Shown: positions 51,222 to 59,816 of the stretch, piece by piece
Numbering within the stretch: the first letter of the stretch is position 1
Layout of the letters: each line of letters opens with the position of its first letter
Assembly: GCA_016219175.1 (NCBI GenBank)
Contig: JACRCD010000025.1
Coordinates: 62,001-126,000 of the forward strand
DNA length: 64,000 nucleotides
Reading direction: 5' to 3'
From: Deltaproteobacteria bacterium
GTDB lineage: Bacteria > Desulfobacterota > Desulfobulbia > Desulfobulbales > SURF-16
Program-made: the position numbers and the translations under genes
Notes under the pieces: generated by a model
The model's database searches: none
Seen by the model: the letters and a program-made list of their open reading frames with translations, nothing else
What the model was told of the DNA's origin: nothing

Positions 51222-51225
51222 GGCA

Positions 51226-52293
51226 TCAAAACTTCTTGGCCGGCATGGCGTCGTGTCCCGGGGAAGTCAAGGTCTGCCGGATATCCTCTTCCGCCGGGAA
51301 AAAGGGCAGGAGCCTCTGCACCCCGCGCAAACGGAAAAGCTGCCGGATGAGCCGCACAGCCTGCTGCCGGTCAAGCCAATAGCCGGCTCGGGCAAGCAGC
51401 TCAAAACCCTGCAGAGCCTCGCCGATGGCGCGCTCCATGACCAGCCCCACGCTGGCCTGGAAGGTTTCTTCAATGGCCGGCCCATCTCCGGAGCGCTCTG
51501 CCAGAGCCTGACCCAGAACAGACCTTTCGTCCACTGTTCCCTCATGGTGGATAACGGAAACCAGATAGTTGTGCCTGCGGTCCCTGAGGTCGGCATAAAA
51601 ATCGGTGAGATCGTCAATAACCTGCAAAGCCATGCCAATGCAGAAAATCCCCTGCTCAGCCAGGACGATGCGTTCACGCTGTTCTTTTTCAACCAGCAGC
51701 GGGGCCACGAAAGAGAGGCAGAGGAGTTTGCCCCCTTTGTACATGTGCACCGAATCAAGAATCGCCGCGGGCGAGATAATCTCTTTCACCCCCCCCTCCT
51801 CCCGGGCCTCCCCCGCGCCGATGGGCACCATGGCCCCGAAGAGGGCAACATTGATGCCGGCCGCCACTTGGCGGTCAACAACCCCGTCATCAACCAGCTG
51901 GTTCATCATCCGGAAAAGAAACCGGTCAAACAGCAGGATATGCATGACGCTTTTAAAACGCACCGCCTCGTCCGGCAGATTCAGGGGCAACATCTCCTTG
52001 TATTCATTGTCCAGCAGATTGTCCGTGCCGGTGACCAACCCCCGCAGACAATGATTGATCACCCCGTAGAGCATGCGCCTTTCCCGGGCAATGCCAAGGG
52101 CCTTGTAAACCGAGAGGAAAAGGATGGAGAAGAAATTCTTCTGGGCATAGCGCGCCATGCCCAGACGTCGTCCCTTGTCCCGGATATACTTCCCGTCCAG
52201 AAATTCATCGAGCAGCAATTGAATTTTTTCCTCTACCTTCCGATGTTCCCGGGCGGCAAGCAGGAAATTTCTAAAAAACTTTATCGACTGCAT
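51226..52293 (-). CDS. Polyprenyl-synthase-like protein (divergent class I isoprenoid synthase)
   Basis: 355 residues, all-helical. The second aspartate motif is intact: QVIDDLTDFYADL with Asp227, Asp228 and Asp231. The first is altered, TGTDNLLDNE (91-95), DNxxD in place of DDxxD. MYKGGKLLCLSF near 184-195 resembles the conserved Lys region of prenyl synthases. It could make or bind an isoprenoid diphosphate, or be a derived family such as a prenyl cyclase. Length is near normal. It lies 6 bp after the ICMT-like gene and 4 bp before the methyltransferase. Confidence 0.78.
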   Translation of the reverse strand: MQSIKFFRNFLLAAREHRKVEEKIQLLLDEFLDGKYIRDKGRRLGMARYAQKNFFSILFLSVYKALGIARERRMLYGVINHCLRGLVTGTDNLLDNEYKEMLPLNLPDEAVRFKSVMHILLFDRFLFRMMNQLVDDGVVDRQVAAGINVALFGAMVPIGAGEAREEGGVKEIISPAAILDSVHMYKGGKLLCLSFVAPLLVEKEQRERIVLAEQGIFCIGMALQVIDDLTDFYADLRDRRHNYLVSVIHHEGTVDERSVLGQALAERSGDGPAIEETFQASVGLVMERAIGEALQGFELLARAGYWLDRQQAVRLIRQLFRLRGVQRLLPFFPAEEDIRQTLTSPGHDAMPAKKF

Positions 52294-52299
52294 CTTCCG

Positions 52300-52812
52300 T
52301 CATCTCCTGTTGCGTAGGGAAGGGAGAAGAAAAGGCACCTTCCGTTTATAGTCGGCAAACACTTCACCATAACGGCGCATCAGATATCGCTCCTCTTTTT
52401 TGAGGTATTGGACCTGCATGAAAAGAAATAAGGGGAAGCTGATATAAAGCATGCCTGGCGAGCGGAATATAAAGATTATAGCCAAGGCGGCCAGATCGTA
52501 GCCAAAAAACATGGGGTGCCGGCACCGTTGGTATATGCCGCCGGTCACCAGCCTTTTCGGCGGCCTGCGCGGGTTGGGCGTGCCTTCGCCGTAGCGGGCA
52601 AAATCCCTGGTAGCCAGGCCGATGCAATAGGCGCCGGCAGCCAGGGAAAGGAAAGAGACCGCTGCCAGCCATGGGGTTGCGGGCAGCTGATCAAGAGTGA
52701 ACAATCTGTCCAGCAGCAACCCGGAAATAATGACGGCGGCAGGGATATAGAGCCAGTAAATCAAGGCATCTCGTACCTGATACTTCCATATATCGCTTTG
52801 GAATAATGGCAT
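52300..52812 (-). CDS. Isoprenylcysteine carboxyl methyltransferase-like membrane protein
   Basis: 170 residues with about four TM segments (near 22-36, 48-66, 104-118 and 120-134) and the ICMT/PEMT catalytic box: LVTGGIYQRCRHPMFFGYDL near 88-107, then KKEERYLMRRYGEVFADYKRKVPFLLP near 138-164. This family methylates isoprenoid- or lipid-linked substrates with SAM. First gene of the minus-strand cluster; the linkage to a prenyl-synthase-like gene makes a lipid substrate likely. Confidence 0.88.
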   Translation of the reverse strand: MPLFQSDIWKYQVRDALIYWLYIPAAVIISGLLLDRLFTLDQLPATPWLAAVSFLSLAAGAYCIGLATRDFARYGEGTPNPRRPPKRLVTGGIYQRCRHPMFFGYDLAALAIIFIFRSPGMLYISFPLFLFMQVQYLKKEERYLMRRYGEVFADYKRKVPFLLPSLRNRR

Positions 52813-52904
52813 CTCGACTTGGCCGGCATGGCAAAATGTCCGATCTCCTAACGTGACGGGTTTTTTTGCTGGTCCGTGGATTTTTCTACCGCGCCCAATT
52901 CTCT

Positions 52905-53675
52905 TTATGGATAAAGCCTGAGGCTGATTCTACGGTTCCGCGGATCATAAGGGTCCTCCTTGATGATCGGCTCGGTGGCGGCATAGCCTGAGACACGGAG
53001 GAGACGGGCCGGGTCAATGCCGTGGGATTCCATTTCGATGCGGGCGGATGAGGCCCTGGCCGTGGAAAGCTCCCAGTTGCTGAAATCCTTGTTGCTGTAT
53101 CCCTTGGCATCGGTGTGTCCTTCGATCTCAAGCCGGTTCTTTTTCGTCTTGAGATTTTCGGCGATCACCCCGATGATCCTTTTGCCGCTGTCCGTGAGCT
53201 TGGTGCTGCCGCTGGGAAACATGGGGGCGTTATTTTTATCCATGATATCGACCTTGACCCCACCTTTAAAGGTGCCGATGATGATCTGATCCTTGACATC
53301 GGACAGCTTCTGCTCGATTTCCTCTTCCAGCTGCTTCTGCAGTTCCTGCACCTCCGGCGACTTATCCTCCGTGCCGGAGGATCCCGTTGCCGAAGGAGGC
53401 GTGGGGCTGACACTGATGGCCGCGCTGTCCTGCGTGTCCAGGGGGACTTTTTTCGAGGCGCCGCTGCCCTCCTCAAACAGGCTGTAGTTCTGGAAATAAT
53501 TGGCAAGCTCTTCTTTTTTTTCCTGGGGGGTGGCGTTGATCAGCCACATCAGGAGAAAAAAGGCCATCATGGCCGTGACGAAGTCGGCATAGGCAACCTT
53601 CCAGCTGCCGCCGTGGTGGCCGCCTCCACCGCCCTTCTTTATCTTTTTGATGATGATCGGGTTTTTGTTTTCCAT
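52905..53675 (-). CDS. motB: Flagellar motor stator protein MotB
   Basis: 256 residues: a basic cytoplasmic start with a Gly-His stretch (KKGGGGGHHGG), one TM with the proton-path Asp (YADFVTAMMAFFLLMWL, Asp near 31), a plug/linker with an acidic coiled segment, and a C-terminal OmpA-like peptidoglycan-binding domain (LEIEGHTDAKGY, ARASSARIEMESHGI, RNRRISLRL). Ten bp after motA. Confidence 0.96.
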   Translation of the reverse strand: MENKNPIIIKKIKKGGGGGHHGGSWKVAYADFVTAMMAFFLLMWLINATPQEKKEELANYFQNYSLFEEGSGASKKVPLDTQDSAAISVSPTPPSATGSSGTEDKSPEVQELQKQLEEEIEQKLSDVKDQIIIGTFKGGVKVDIMDKNNAPMFPSGSTKLTDSGKRIIGVIAENLKTKKNRLEIEGHTDAKGYSNKDFSNWELSTARASSARIEMESHGIDPARLLRVSGYAATEPIIKEDPYDPRNRRISLRLYP

Positions 53676-53685
53676 CTGCTTATGA

Positions 53686-54552
53686 TCACTTTGATTTCGC
53701 TTTCTTCATGGCGATATCGGTTTCGGCAAATGAGGGCCGGTCTTCATTGGGTATGGATCTTCTTCCGGCTTCAATGGCGAACTGCACCATGAACTGGGTG
53801 GAGTAGGCGGCAAGCAGGGTGGTCTTCAGCACATTCATGTAAGTGTCCCGCTCCTTGGCCTTGTGTTCAAGGTTGGTCGCCATGGGGCCGACAAAACCGT
53901 AACTGGCCAGAATACCGAGAAAGGTGCCGACCAGGGCGGCGCCGATGTGATGGCCAAGCACTTCCACTGGCGAGTCGATTATGCCCATGGTCAGAACAAC
54001 GCCGAGCACCGCGGCCACGATACCGAGACCGGGCAAGGCATCGGCAACCTTGGTGATCATGTGGGAGGGCACCAGTCTCTCGTGGCTGTTTATTTCCAGA
54101 TCGATCTCCATCAAGGCCTCCACCTCATGGGGCGGATAATTGGCGGTGATCATGACCCGGATCGTGTCGCAGATAAAGTCGGCAGCCTCCTCGTCTTTCA
54201 TCATGATGTTGGGGAACTTCAGAAAGAGCGCGCTTTTTTTATAATTATCAATATCAGCCTCCACCGAGATGAGGCCTTCCTTTTTGATTTTATAAAACAG
54301 GGCGTTAAACAGCAGCAGCAGTTCAAGGTATTGCTGCTTGCCCACCTTGGTGTCGGTAAAAACACGCTTGATATCCTTGATCACGGCGTGAAAAATTTTG
54401 CCGGGGGAGGCGATTATCAGCGACCCGGTAGCCGCCCCGAAGATAATAACCAGCTCGGCCGGCTGAAAAAGAACACTGAAATTGCCATGCACAATCATGT
54501 ACCCGCCGGCAACCGCGCCAATCACAACCAACATGCCTATTATTGTCATCAT
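53686..54552 (-). CDS. motA: Flagellar motor stator protein MotA
   Basis: 288 residues with four TM segments (about 3-21, 33-50, 171-190 and 203-223). MotA features: PAELVIIFGAATGSLI, a cytoplasmic loop with charged residues for FliG contact, and proline-containing VADALPGLGIVAAVLGVVLTMG. Forms the MotA5B2 proton-driven stator. It is the first gene of motAB, with a FliA-type promoter upstream. Confidence 0.96.
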   Translation of the reverse strand: MMTIIGMLVVIGAVAGGYMIVHGNFSVLFQPAELVIIFGAATGSLIIASPGKIFHAVIKDIKRVFTDTKVGKQQYLELLLLFNALFYKIKKEGLISVEADIDNYKKSALFLKFPNIMMKDEEAADFICDTIRVMITANYPPHEVEALMEIDLEINSHERLVPSHMITKVADALPGLGIVAAVLGVVLTMGIIDSPVEVLGHHIGAALVGTFLGILASYGFVGPMATNLEHKAKERDTYMNVLKTTLLAAYSTQFMVQFAIEAGRRSIPNEDRPSFAETDIAMKKAKSK

Positions 54553-54584
54553 ATATCGTCTGTTTCCCTGCCAGTTTTGAAAAT

Positions 54585-54600
54585 CCTTATTGAAATAAGG
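54585..54600. other. Inverted repeat in motA leader
   Basis: CCTTATT-GA-AATAAGG, a perfect 7 bp inverted repeat, lies between the motA ATG (54552) and the candidate promoter at 54607. Confidence 0.35.
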
Positions 54601-54606
54601 GTCCGG

Positions 54607-54633
54607 TCATCGGCCCATAACCTGTTAAGGTTA
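54607..54633 (-). promoter_or_regulatory. Candidate sigma-28 (FliA) promoter for motAB
   Basis: On the minus strand GCCGATGA (54607-54614) matches 7 of 8 bases of the FliA -10 GCCGATAA. TAAC (54630-54633) matches 3 of 4 bases of TAAA at the required 15 bp spacing. The start would be about 50 bases before the motA ATG, fitting class III flagellar control. Confidence 0.5.
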
Positions 54634-55007
54634 AAACATTTTATACCATAAATACCATCTTTTTTGGCAAGATCACATGAAAATTTTCTTTGCCAACTCG
54701 TTATGCCGCATAAGAATTCCCGTGCAACGCGAGCGACCCGCCCAGGGAGAAAAAGCCATGCGGCCGCAGCTGTAAAGGCTTGACTTCCCGTTTTTTTTAA
54801 GCTAAATTTTACAATTTTTTATTGCGGCTGATTATTCTTCTGCCCACAAACCGGGCAGAACCATGAGATCCTTACTCTTCATGGCCTGAAAAATGATTTT
54901 TCAGGTTTATATCATATTGAAATTATGACTAAAATATCCACACCAAGAATCGCATCCAGCTCGGCCGGCCTACGGTACAGCCCCTTTTTGATTCATGAGG
55001 TAACTCT
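54634..55007. other. Divergent spacer between motAB and hisS, with a perfect palindrome
   Basis: AT-rich spacer. It contains a small hairpin TGCCC...GGGCA (54841-54857) and a perfect 21 bp palindrome CCTGAAAAAT-G-ATTTTTCAGG (54885-54905), 103 bp before hisS. No ORF or RNA gene is apparent; the hisS promoter should lie within the right part. Confidence 0.5.
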
Positions 55008-56273
55008 TTGAGCATCAACGCCCTGAAAGGTTTCAAGGATATTGTGCCGGGCGAGGTCGAAACCTGGCAGTTCATCGAAAAAACGGCCAGAGACATTTTC
55101 CATCGTTTTGATCTGGCCGAAATCAAGGTGCCCATCCTGGAGAAAACGGATCTTTTTATCCGCTCCATCGGCGACACCACCGATATCGTGGAAAAGGAGA
55201 TGTACACCTTCATCGACCGCAACGGGGCATCCCTGACCCTGCGGCCGGAAGGAACGGCTTCGGTGCTCCGCGCCTATATTGAAAACGGCCTGCTCGCCAA
55301 AAAGACCGTGCAGAAGCTTTACACCATCGGCCCCATGTTCCGCCATGAGCGTCCCCAGAAAGGACGATTACGGCAGTTTCACCAGATGAGCGTCGAGGTG
55401 CTGGGTTCGGACCATCCGCGGGTGGATGCTGAAATGATGGCCATGGCCACGTTGATCATGCGGGAGCTTGGCCTTTCGGCCAGCCTGGAAATAAACTCCC
55501 TTGGCTGCCCGCAATGCAGACCCGCATTCAATAAGGCTTTGCTTGATTTTCTCCACCAGACGGAAAGCATCTGTGACGACTGCCGGCGCAGAAGGGAGAC
55601 CAACCCGCTGCGGGTGCTCGATTGCAAAAGCGCCCATTGCCAGGAACAATACCTCCGGTCGCCTTCCATTCTCGATTTTCTCTGCAGCGACTGCACCACT
55701 CATTTCGCCCGGGTGAAGGAAGGACTCGAGCTGCTTGCCATTCCTTACCGGGTCAATTCCTTTATGGTGCGCGGCCTCGATTATTATACCCGAACCACCT
55801 TTGAACTGGTGACCGGCGACCTGGGGGCCCAGAGCGCCGTGGGGGCCGGGGGCCGTTATGATGGCCTGGTCAAGCAGCTCGGCGGCCCGGATGTCCCGGG
55901 CATCGGTTTCGCCATGGGCATGGAGCGGTTGGCTCTCCTGCTTGAGCAGCAGGGGAAAACCCTTGCCGCGCCAGGCCTTGATCTGTACGTCGTCGCCTTG
56001 GGGTCAGCCGCCCAGAGCAAAGGTTTTGCCCTGACCCAGGCCCTGCGGCATGCCGGCCTTACCGCTACCATGGATTATCAGGATCGCAGCCTGAAAAATC
56101 AGATGAAACAAGCAGGCAAGGCCATGGCCCGTTTTGCCCTGATCATGGGCGAAGAGGAACTCGCCCGCGGCGAGGCGGTCTTGCGCAATATGGAGAGCAG
56201 CGGCCAGGTTCCCTTTGTGCTGACCGGGGAGGTCGGCACCTGGGCCAGGGAGCTTGCGGCAAAAGTTATTTGA
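55008..56273 (+). CDS. hisS: Histidyl-tRNA synthetase
   Basis: Class II aminoacyl-tRNA synthetase. 421 residues: GFKDIVPGE start, motif 2 FRHERPQKGRLRQFHQ near 105-120, histidine-site LDYYTRTTFELV, motif 3 GGRYDGLVKQLGGPDVPGIGFAMGMERL near 282-310, and a C-terminal anticodon-binding domain. The start is TTG (55008), supported by GAGG seven bases upstream and the absence of an upstream ATG in frame near a ribosome site. Confidence 0.96.
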   Translation: MSINALKGFKDIVPGEVETWQFIEKTARDIFHRFDLAEIKVPILEKTDLFIRSIGDTTDIVEKEMYTFIDRNGASLTLRPEGTASVLRAYIENGLLAKKTVQKLYTIGPMFRHERPQKGRLRQFHQMSVEVLGSDHPRVDAEMMAMATLIMRELGLSASLEINSLGCPQCRPAFNKALLDFLHQTESICDDCRRRRETNPLRVLDCKSAHCQEQYLRSPSILDFLCSDCTTHFARVKEGLELLAIPYRVNSFMVRGLDYYTRTTFELVTGDLGAQSAVGAGGRYDGLVKQLGGPDVPGIGFAMGMERLALLLEQQGKTLAAPGLDLYVVALGSAAQSKGFALTQALRHAGLTATMDYQDRSLKNQMKQAGKAMARFALIMGEEELARGEAVLRNMESSGQVPFVLTGEVGTWARELAAKVI

Positions 56274-56392
56274 GAAATCAGGAGTGAAAAGCCGACCTAA
56301 GGGCTTTCGGGTTTATCCCGCCGCTTCCTTTTAACTCCCTTTTTTATACCATTAACCGAATCATTCATATATCAACCGTAAAGGAGACCCCT

Positions 56393-58186
56393 ATGGAATC
56401 CATGGGTGAGCTGAAGCGCAGTCATTCCTGTAATGACCTTGGCGTCGATCATATTGATCAGGAAGTAACCTTGATGGGCTGGGTGCTGCGCCGTCGCGAT
56501 CATGGCGGCGTTATATTCATTGACCTGCGCGACCGCTGGGGCATGACCCAGGTTGTTTTCAATCCTGAATTCAACACCGAGGTCCATGCCAAGGCCCACG
56601 TGCTGCGCAGTGAGTGGGTTATTGCCGTGCGGGGCAAGGTCATCCGCCGTCCGGAAGGCATGGTTAATAACAATCTGCATACAGGCGAAATCGAGCTGCT
56701 GGTCACTGAGCTGCGTATCCTAAACAGCAGCATCACGCCCCCCTTTCCCCTGGATGAGGACATCGAGGTTTCGGACAGTCTGCGCCTGCAGTACCGCTAT
56801 CTCGATCTGCGCCGTCCGGGCATGGCTGACAATCTCATCATGCGCCACAAGGCATGTCAGGCCTTGCGCGCCTTCCTTAATGATGAAAACTTTCTGGAGA
56901 TCGAAACCCCGGTCCTTACCCGGTCAACCCCGGAAGGCGCCCGCGACTATCTGGTGCCCAGCAGGGTCAATCCCGGAAAATTCTATGCCCTGCCCCAGTC
57001 CCCCCAGCTTTTCAAGCAGCTGCTCATGGTAGCCGGCATGGATCGCTACTACCAGATCGTCAAATGCTTCAGGGACGAAGACCTGCGAGCTGATCGCCAG
57101 CCGGAATTCACCCAGGTGGACATGGAGCTCTCCTTTATTACCGAGGAAGACATCTACCGCATTGCCGAAGGGGTGATGAAAAGCCTCTTTGCCGCCACCA
57201 GGGGTCTTGAGCTGAAAACCCCTTTCCCCCGCATGACCTATGCCGAGGCCATGGAGCGCTATGGCTCGGACAAGCCGGATACCCGCTTCGGCCTCGAACT
57301 GATCAGCCTCACCGATGTGGTGCGGGGCTGCGGCTTTCAGGTCTTCCGCACGGTGGTGGAAAAAGGCGGGCTGGTGCAAGGCATCAACGCCAAGGGCTGC
57401 GCCCATCTCTCCCGGAAGGATCTCGATGACCTGACAGCGTATGTGGCCAATTACGGCGCCAAGGGGCTGGCCTGGGTCAAGGTGAAAGAGGACGGGGAAT
57501 GGCAGTCTCCCATCGCCAAATTCTTCACGGACCAGGAACGAGCCGGCATGGCAGCCACCCTCGCCGCCCAGCCCGGCGACCTGCTCTTCTTTGTGGCGGA
57601 CACGGCAACCATTGTCCGGACCTCCCTGGCGGAACTGAGGCTGGAACTGGCCCGCAGGCTGGGTTTGATTGACAAGAACACCTTCAACTTTCTCTGGGTC
57701 ACCGATTTTCCGCTGCTGGAATATGACCATGACCAGAAGCGCCACACCGCCGTGCATCATCCCTTTACCGCCCCGACCGAAGAGGATATGGCCATGCTGG
57801 AAAGCGATCCGGGCAAGGTGCGCAGCCGGGCTTACGACCTGGTGCTGAACGGCACGGAAATCGGCGGCGGCAGCCTGCGCATTCACCAGAAAGAGGTACA
57901 GAACAGGGTTTTCAAGGCCTTGTCCATCGCCCCGGAAGAGGCGGCCGACAAATTCGCCTTTCTGCTGAAAGCCCTGGAACTTGGCGCGCCGCCCCATGGC
58001 GGCATAGCCTTTGGCCTTGACCGGCTGATGATGATCATCGCCGGCCGGGATACAATCCGTGACGTCATCGCTTTCCCGAAAACCCAGAAGGCCACCTGCC
58101 CGCTTACCGACGCCCCGGCGGGAGTGGCGCGCAAGCAGCTGACGGAGCTGCATCTCCGGCCGGACTGGCAGGAGGAAAAAAAGTAA
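56393..58186 (+). CDS. aspS: Aspartyl-tRNA synthetase (bacterial type)
   Basis: 597 residues: N-terminal OB anticodon domain (VTLMGWVLRRRDHGGVIFIDLRDRWG), class II core with motif 2 FRDEDLRADRQPEFTQ near 222, the GAD insertion about 300-420 that marks bacterial AspRS, and motif 3 GGIAFGLDRLMMIIAG near 540. ATG preceded by AAGGAG. It follows hisS by 119 bp, a common pairing. Confidence 0.97.
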   Translation: MESMGELKRSHSCNDLGVDHIDQEVTLMGWVLRRRDHGGVIFIDLRDRWGMTQVVFNPEFNTEVHAKAHVLRSEWVIAVRGKVIRRPEGMVNNNLHTGEIELLVTELRILNSSITPPFPLDEDIEVSDSLRLQYRYLDLRRPGMADNLIMRHKACQALRAFLNDENFLEIETPVLTRSTPEGARDYLVPSRVNPGKFYALPQSPQLFKQLLMVAGMDRYYQIVKCFRDEDLRADRQPEFTQVDMELSFITEEDIYRIAEGVMKSLFAATRGLELKTPFPRMTYAEAMERYGSDKPDTRFGLELISLTDVVRGCGFQVFRTVVEKGGLVQGINAKGCAHLSRKDLDDLTAYVANYGAKGLAWVKVKEDGEWQSPIAKFFTDQERAGMAATLAAQPGDLLFFVADTATIVRTSLAELRLELARRLGLIDKNTFNFLWVTDFPLLEYDHDQKRHTAVHHPFTAPTEEDMAMLESDPGKVRSRAYDLVLNGTEIGGGSLRIHQKEVQNRVFKALSIAPEEAADKFAFLLKALELGAPPHGGIAFGLDRLMMIIAGRDTIRDVIAFPKTQKATCPLTDAPAGVARKQLTELHLRPDWQEEKK

Positions 58187-58291
58187 AAAAATCTGTTAAT
58201 TTTCCTCCTGCCGCGGAAAAATCTGCTAGAATGTTTGATAATCTTGGATTTATTATATTGACAGCTCAAGAGCTGATGGAGACCACGGATA

Positions 58292-59749
58292 ATGAATGAT
58301 GCGATCGAATATGCCTACACTTTTGATGATCTCCTCCTGGTGCCGCAGGCCTCCGAGGTCCTTCCCAACGAGGTCGACCTGTCGACCAGACTGACCCGGG
58401 ATATTACGCTGCATATCCCCTTAATCAGCGCGGCCATGGACACGGTAACCGAGCATCGGGCCGCCATTGCCATGGCCAGGGAGGGCGGGCTCGGCATTAT
58501 TCACAAGAACATGCCCATTGAAGAGCAGGTTCTGCAGGTGAAAAAGGTGAAAAAATCAGAATCCGGCATGATAGTCGACCCGGTGACGGTTGTGGAAGAG
58601 CAGACCGTGGGTGAGGTCAAGGAGATCATGCACAATTACCGGATTTCCGGGGTGCCGGTCCTGAAGGGCAAACAACTGATCGGCATCGTTACCAACCGGG
58701 ATCTGCGCTTTGTCTCCGACCTTGACCTGCGTGTCAAGGAGGTCATGACCAGCAAGAACCTGGTTACCGCCAAGGTCGGCATCACCCTGGAGCAGTCCAA
58801 GGCGCTTCTGCACGAGCATCGTATTGAAAAACTGCTGGTTGTCAACGACAGCGGAGAACTGCAGGGCCTCATTACCATCAAGGACCTGGAAAAAATCAAA
58901 AAATATCCCCTGGCCGCCAAAGACAACCTCGGCAGGCTTCGTGTCGGGGCAGCCATCGGCGTCTCCAGCTCGCTTGATGACGTGGAGAAACTGGTCAAAG
59001 CCGAGGTCGATATCTTTGTCCTTGACTCCGCCCATGGTCACTCAAAAAATATTCTGACCAAACTGCAGGTCATCAAGGATGCCTTCCCTGAGACACAGAT
59101 TATTGCCGGCAATATCGCCACCGCCGAGGCGGCGGAGGCCCTGATCAGGGCAGGCGCCGATTGTATCAAGGTGGGAGTCGGGCCCGGATCGATCTGCACA
59201 ACCCGCATTGTGGCGGGGGTGGGCGTACCGCAGCTCACGGCCATTCACAACTGCAGGAAAGTGGCGGGAAACTATGACATCCCGGTCATAGGCGACGGCG
59301 GCATAAAACACTCAGGCGACATCACCAAGGCGCTGGGCATCGGTGCGGATGTCATCATGATCGGCAGTCTTTTCGCCGGCTGCGATGAAACCCCCGGCGA
59401 AACCTTTCTCTACCAGGGCCGGACTTATAAAGGCTACCGGGGCATGGGCTCACTGGGCGCCATGAAAAAAGGCAGCAGCGACCGTTATTTTCAGGATGAT
59501 GTTGAGTCTCCGGCCAAGCTGGTTCCTGAAGGAATTGAAGGCAAGGTTCCCTATCGCGGCCCTATTTGCGATACCATTTACCAGCTGATCGGCGGCTTGC
59601 GGTCCGGCATGGGCTACCTGGGCGCAATAAACATCGCGGATCTGCAGAAAAAGGCGAAGTTTGTCCGCATCAGCCCGGCCGGCTTAAAAGAAAGCCATGT
59701 GCATGATGTCATTATCACCAAAGAGGCCCCCAATTACCGCATGGGCTGA
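58292..59749 (+). CDS. guaB: IMP dehydrogenase
   Basis: Oxidises IMP to XMP, the committed step of GMP synthesis. 485 residues: TIM barrel interrupted by two CBS domains (about 95-205), catalytic Cys in [11 protein letters not shown] near 302, flap [11 protein letters not shown] near 385 and the Arg-Tyr flap region (KVPYRGP). Followed by guaA after 67 bp. Confidence 0.97.
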   Translation: MNDAIEYAYTFDDLLLVPQASEVLPNEVDLSTRLTRDITLHIPLISAAMDTVTEHRAAIAMAREGGLGIIHKNMPIEEQVLQVKKVKKSESGMIVDPVTVVEEQTVGEVKEIMHNYRISGVPVLKGKQLIGIVTNRDLRFVSDLDLRVKEVMTSKNLVTAKVGITLEQSKALLHEHRIEKLLVVNDSGELQGLITIKDLEKIKKYPLAAKDNLGRLRVGAAIGVSSSLDDVEKLVKAEVDIFVLDSAHGHSKNILTKLQVIKDAFPETQIIAGNIATAEAAEALIRAGADCIKVGVGPGSICTTRIVAGVGVPQLTAIHNCRKVAGNYDIPVIGDGGIKHSGDITKALGIGADVIMIGSLFAGCDETPGETFLYQGRTYKGYRGMGSLGAMKKGSSDRYFQDDVESPAKLVPEGIEGKVPYRGPICDTIYQLIGGLRSGMGYLGAINIADLQKKAKFVRISPAGLKESHVHDVIITKEAPNYRMG

Positions 59750-59816
59750 TCGCCACAGGGAATAAATCTCTCCCGGTCGCGCAACCATTTTTATCCATTC
59801 CACCACGTAAGTTACT

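Noticed and set aside
56924-58153. 409-codon minus-strand frame inside aspS
   Set aside because: Antisense shadow of a complete aspartyl-tRNA synthetase.
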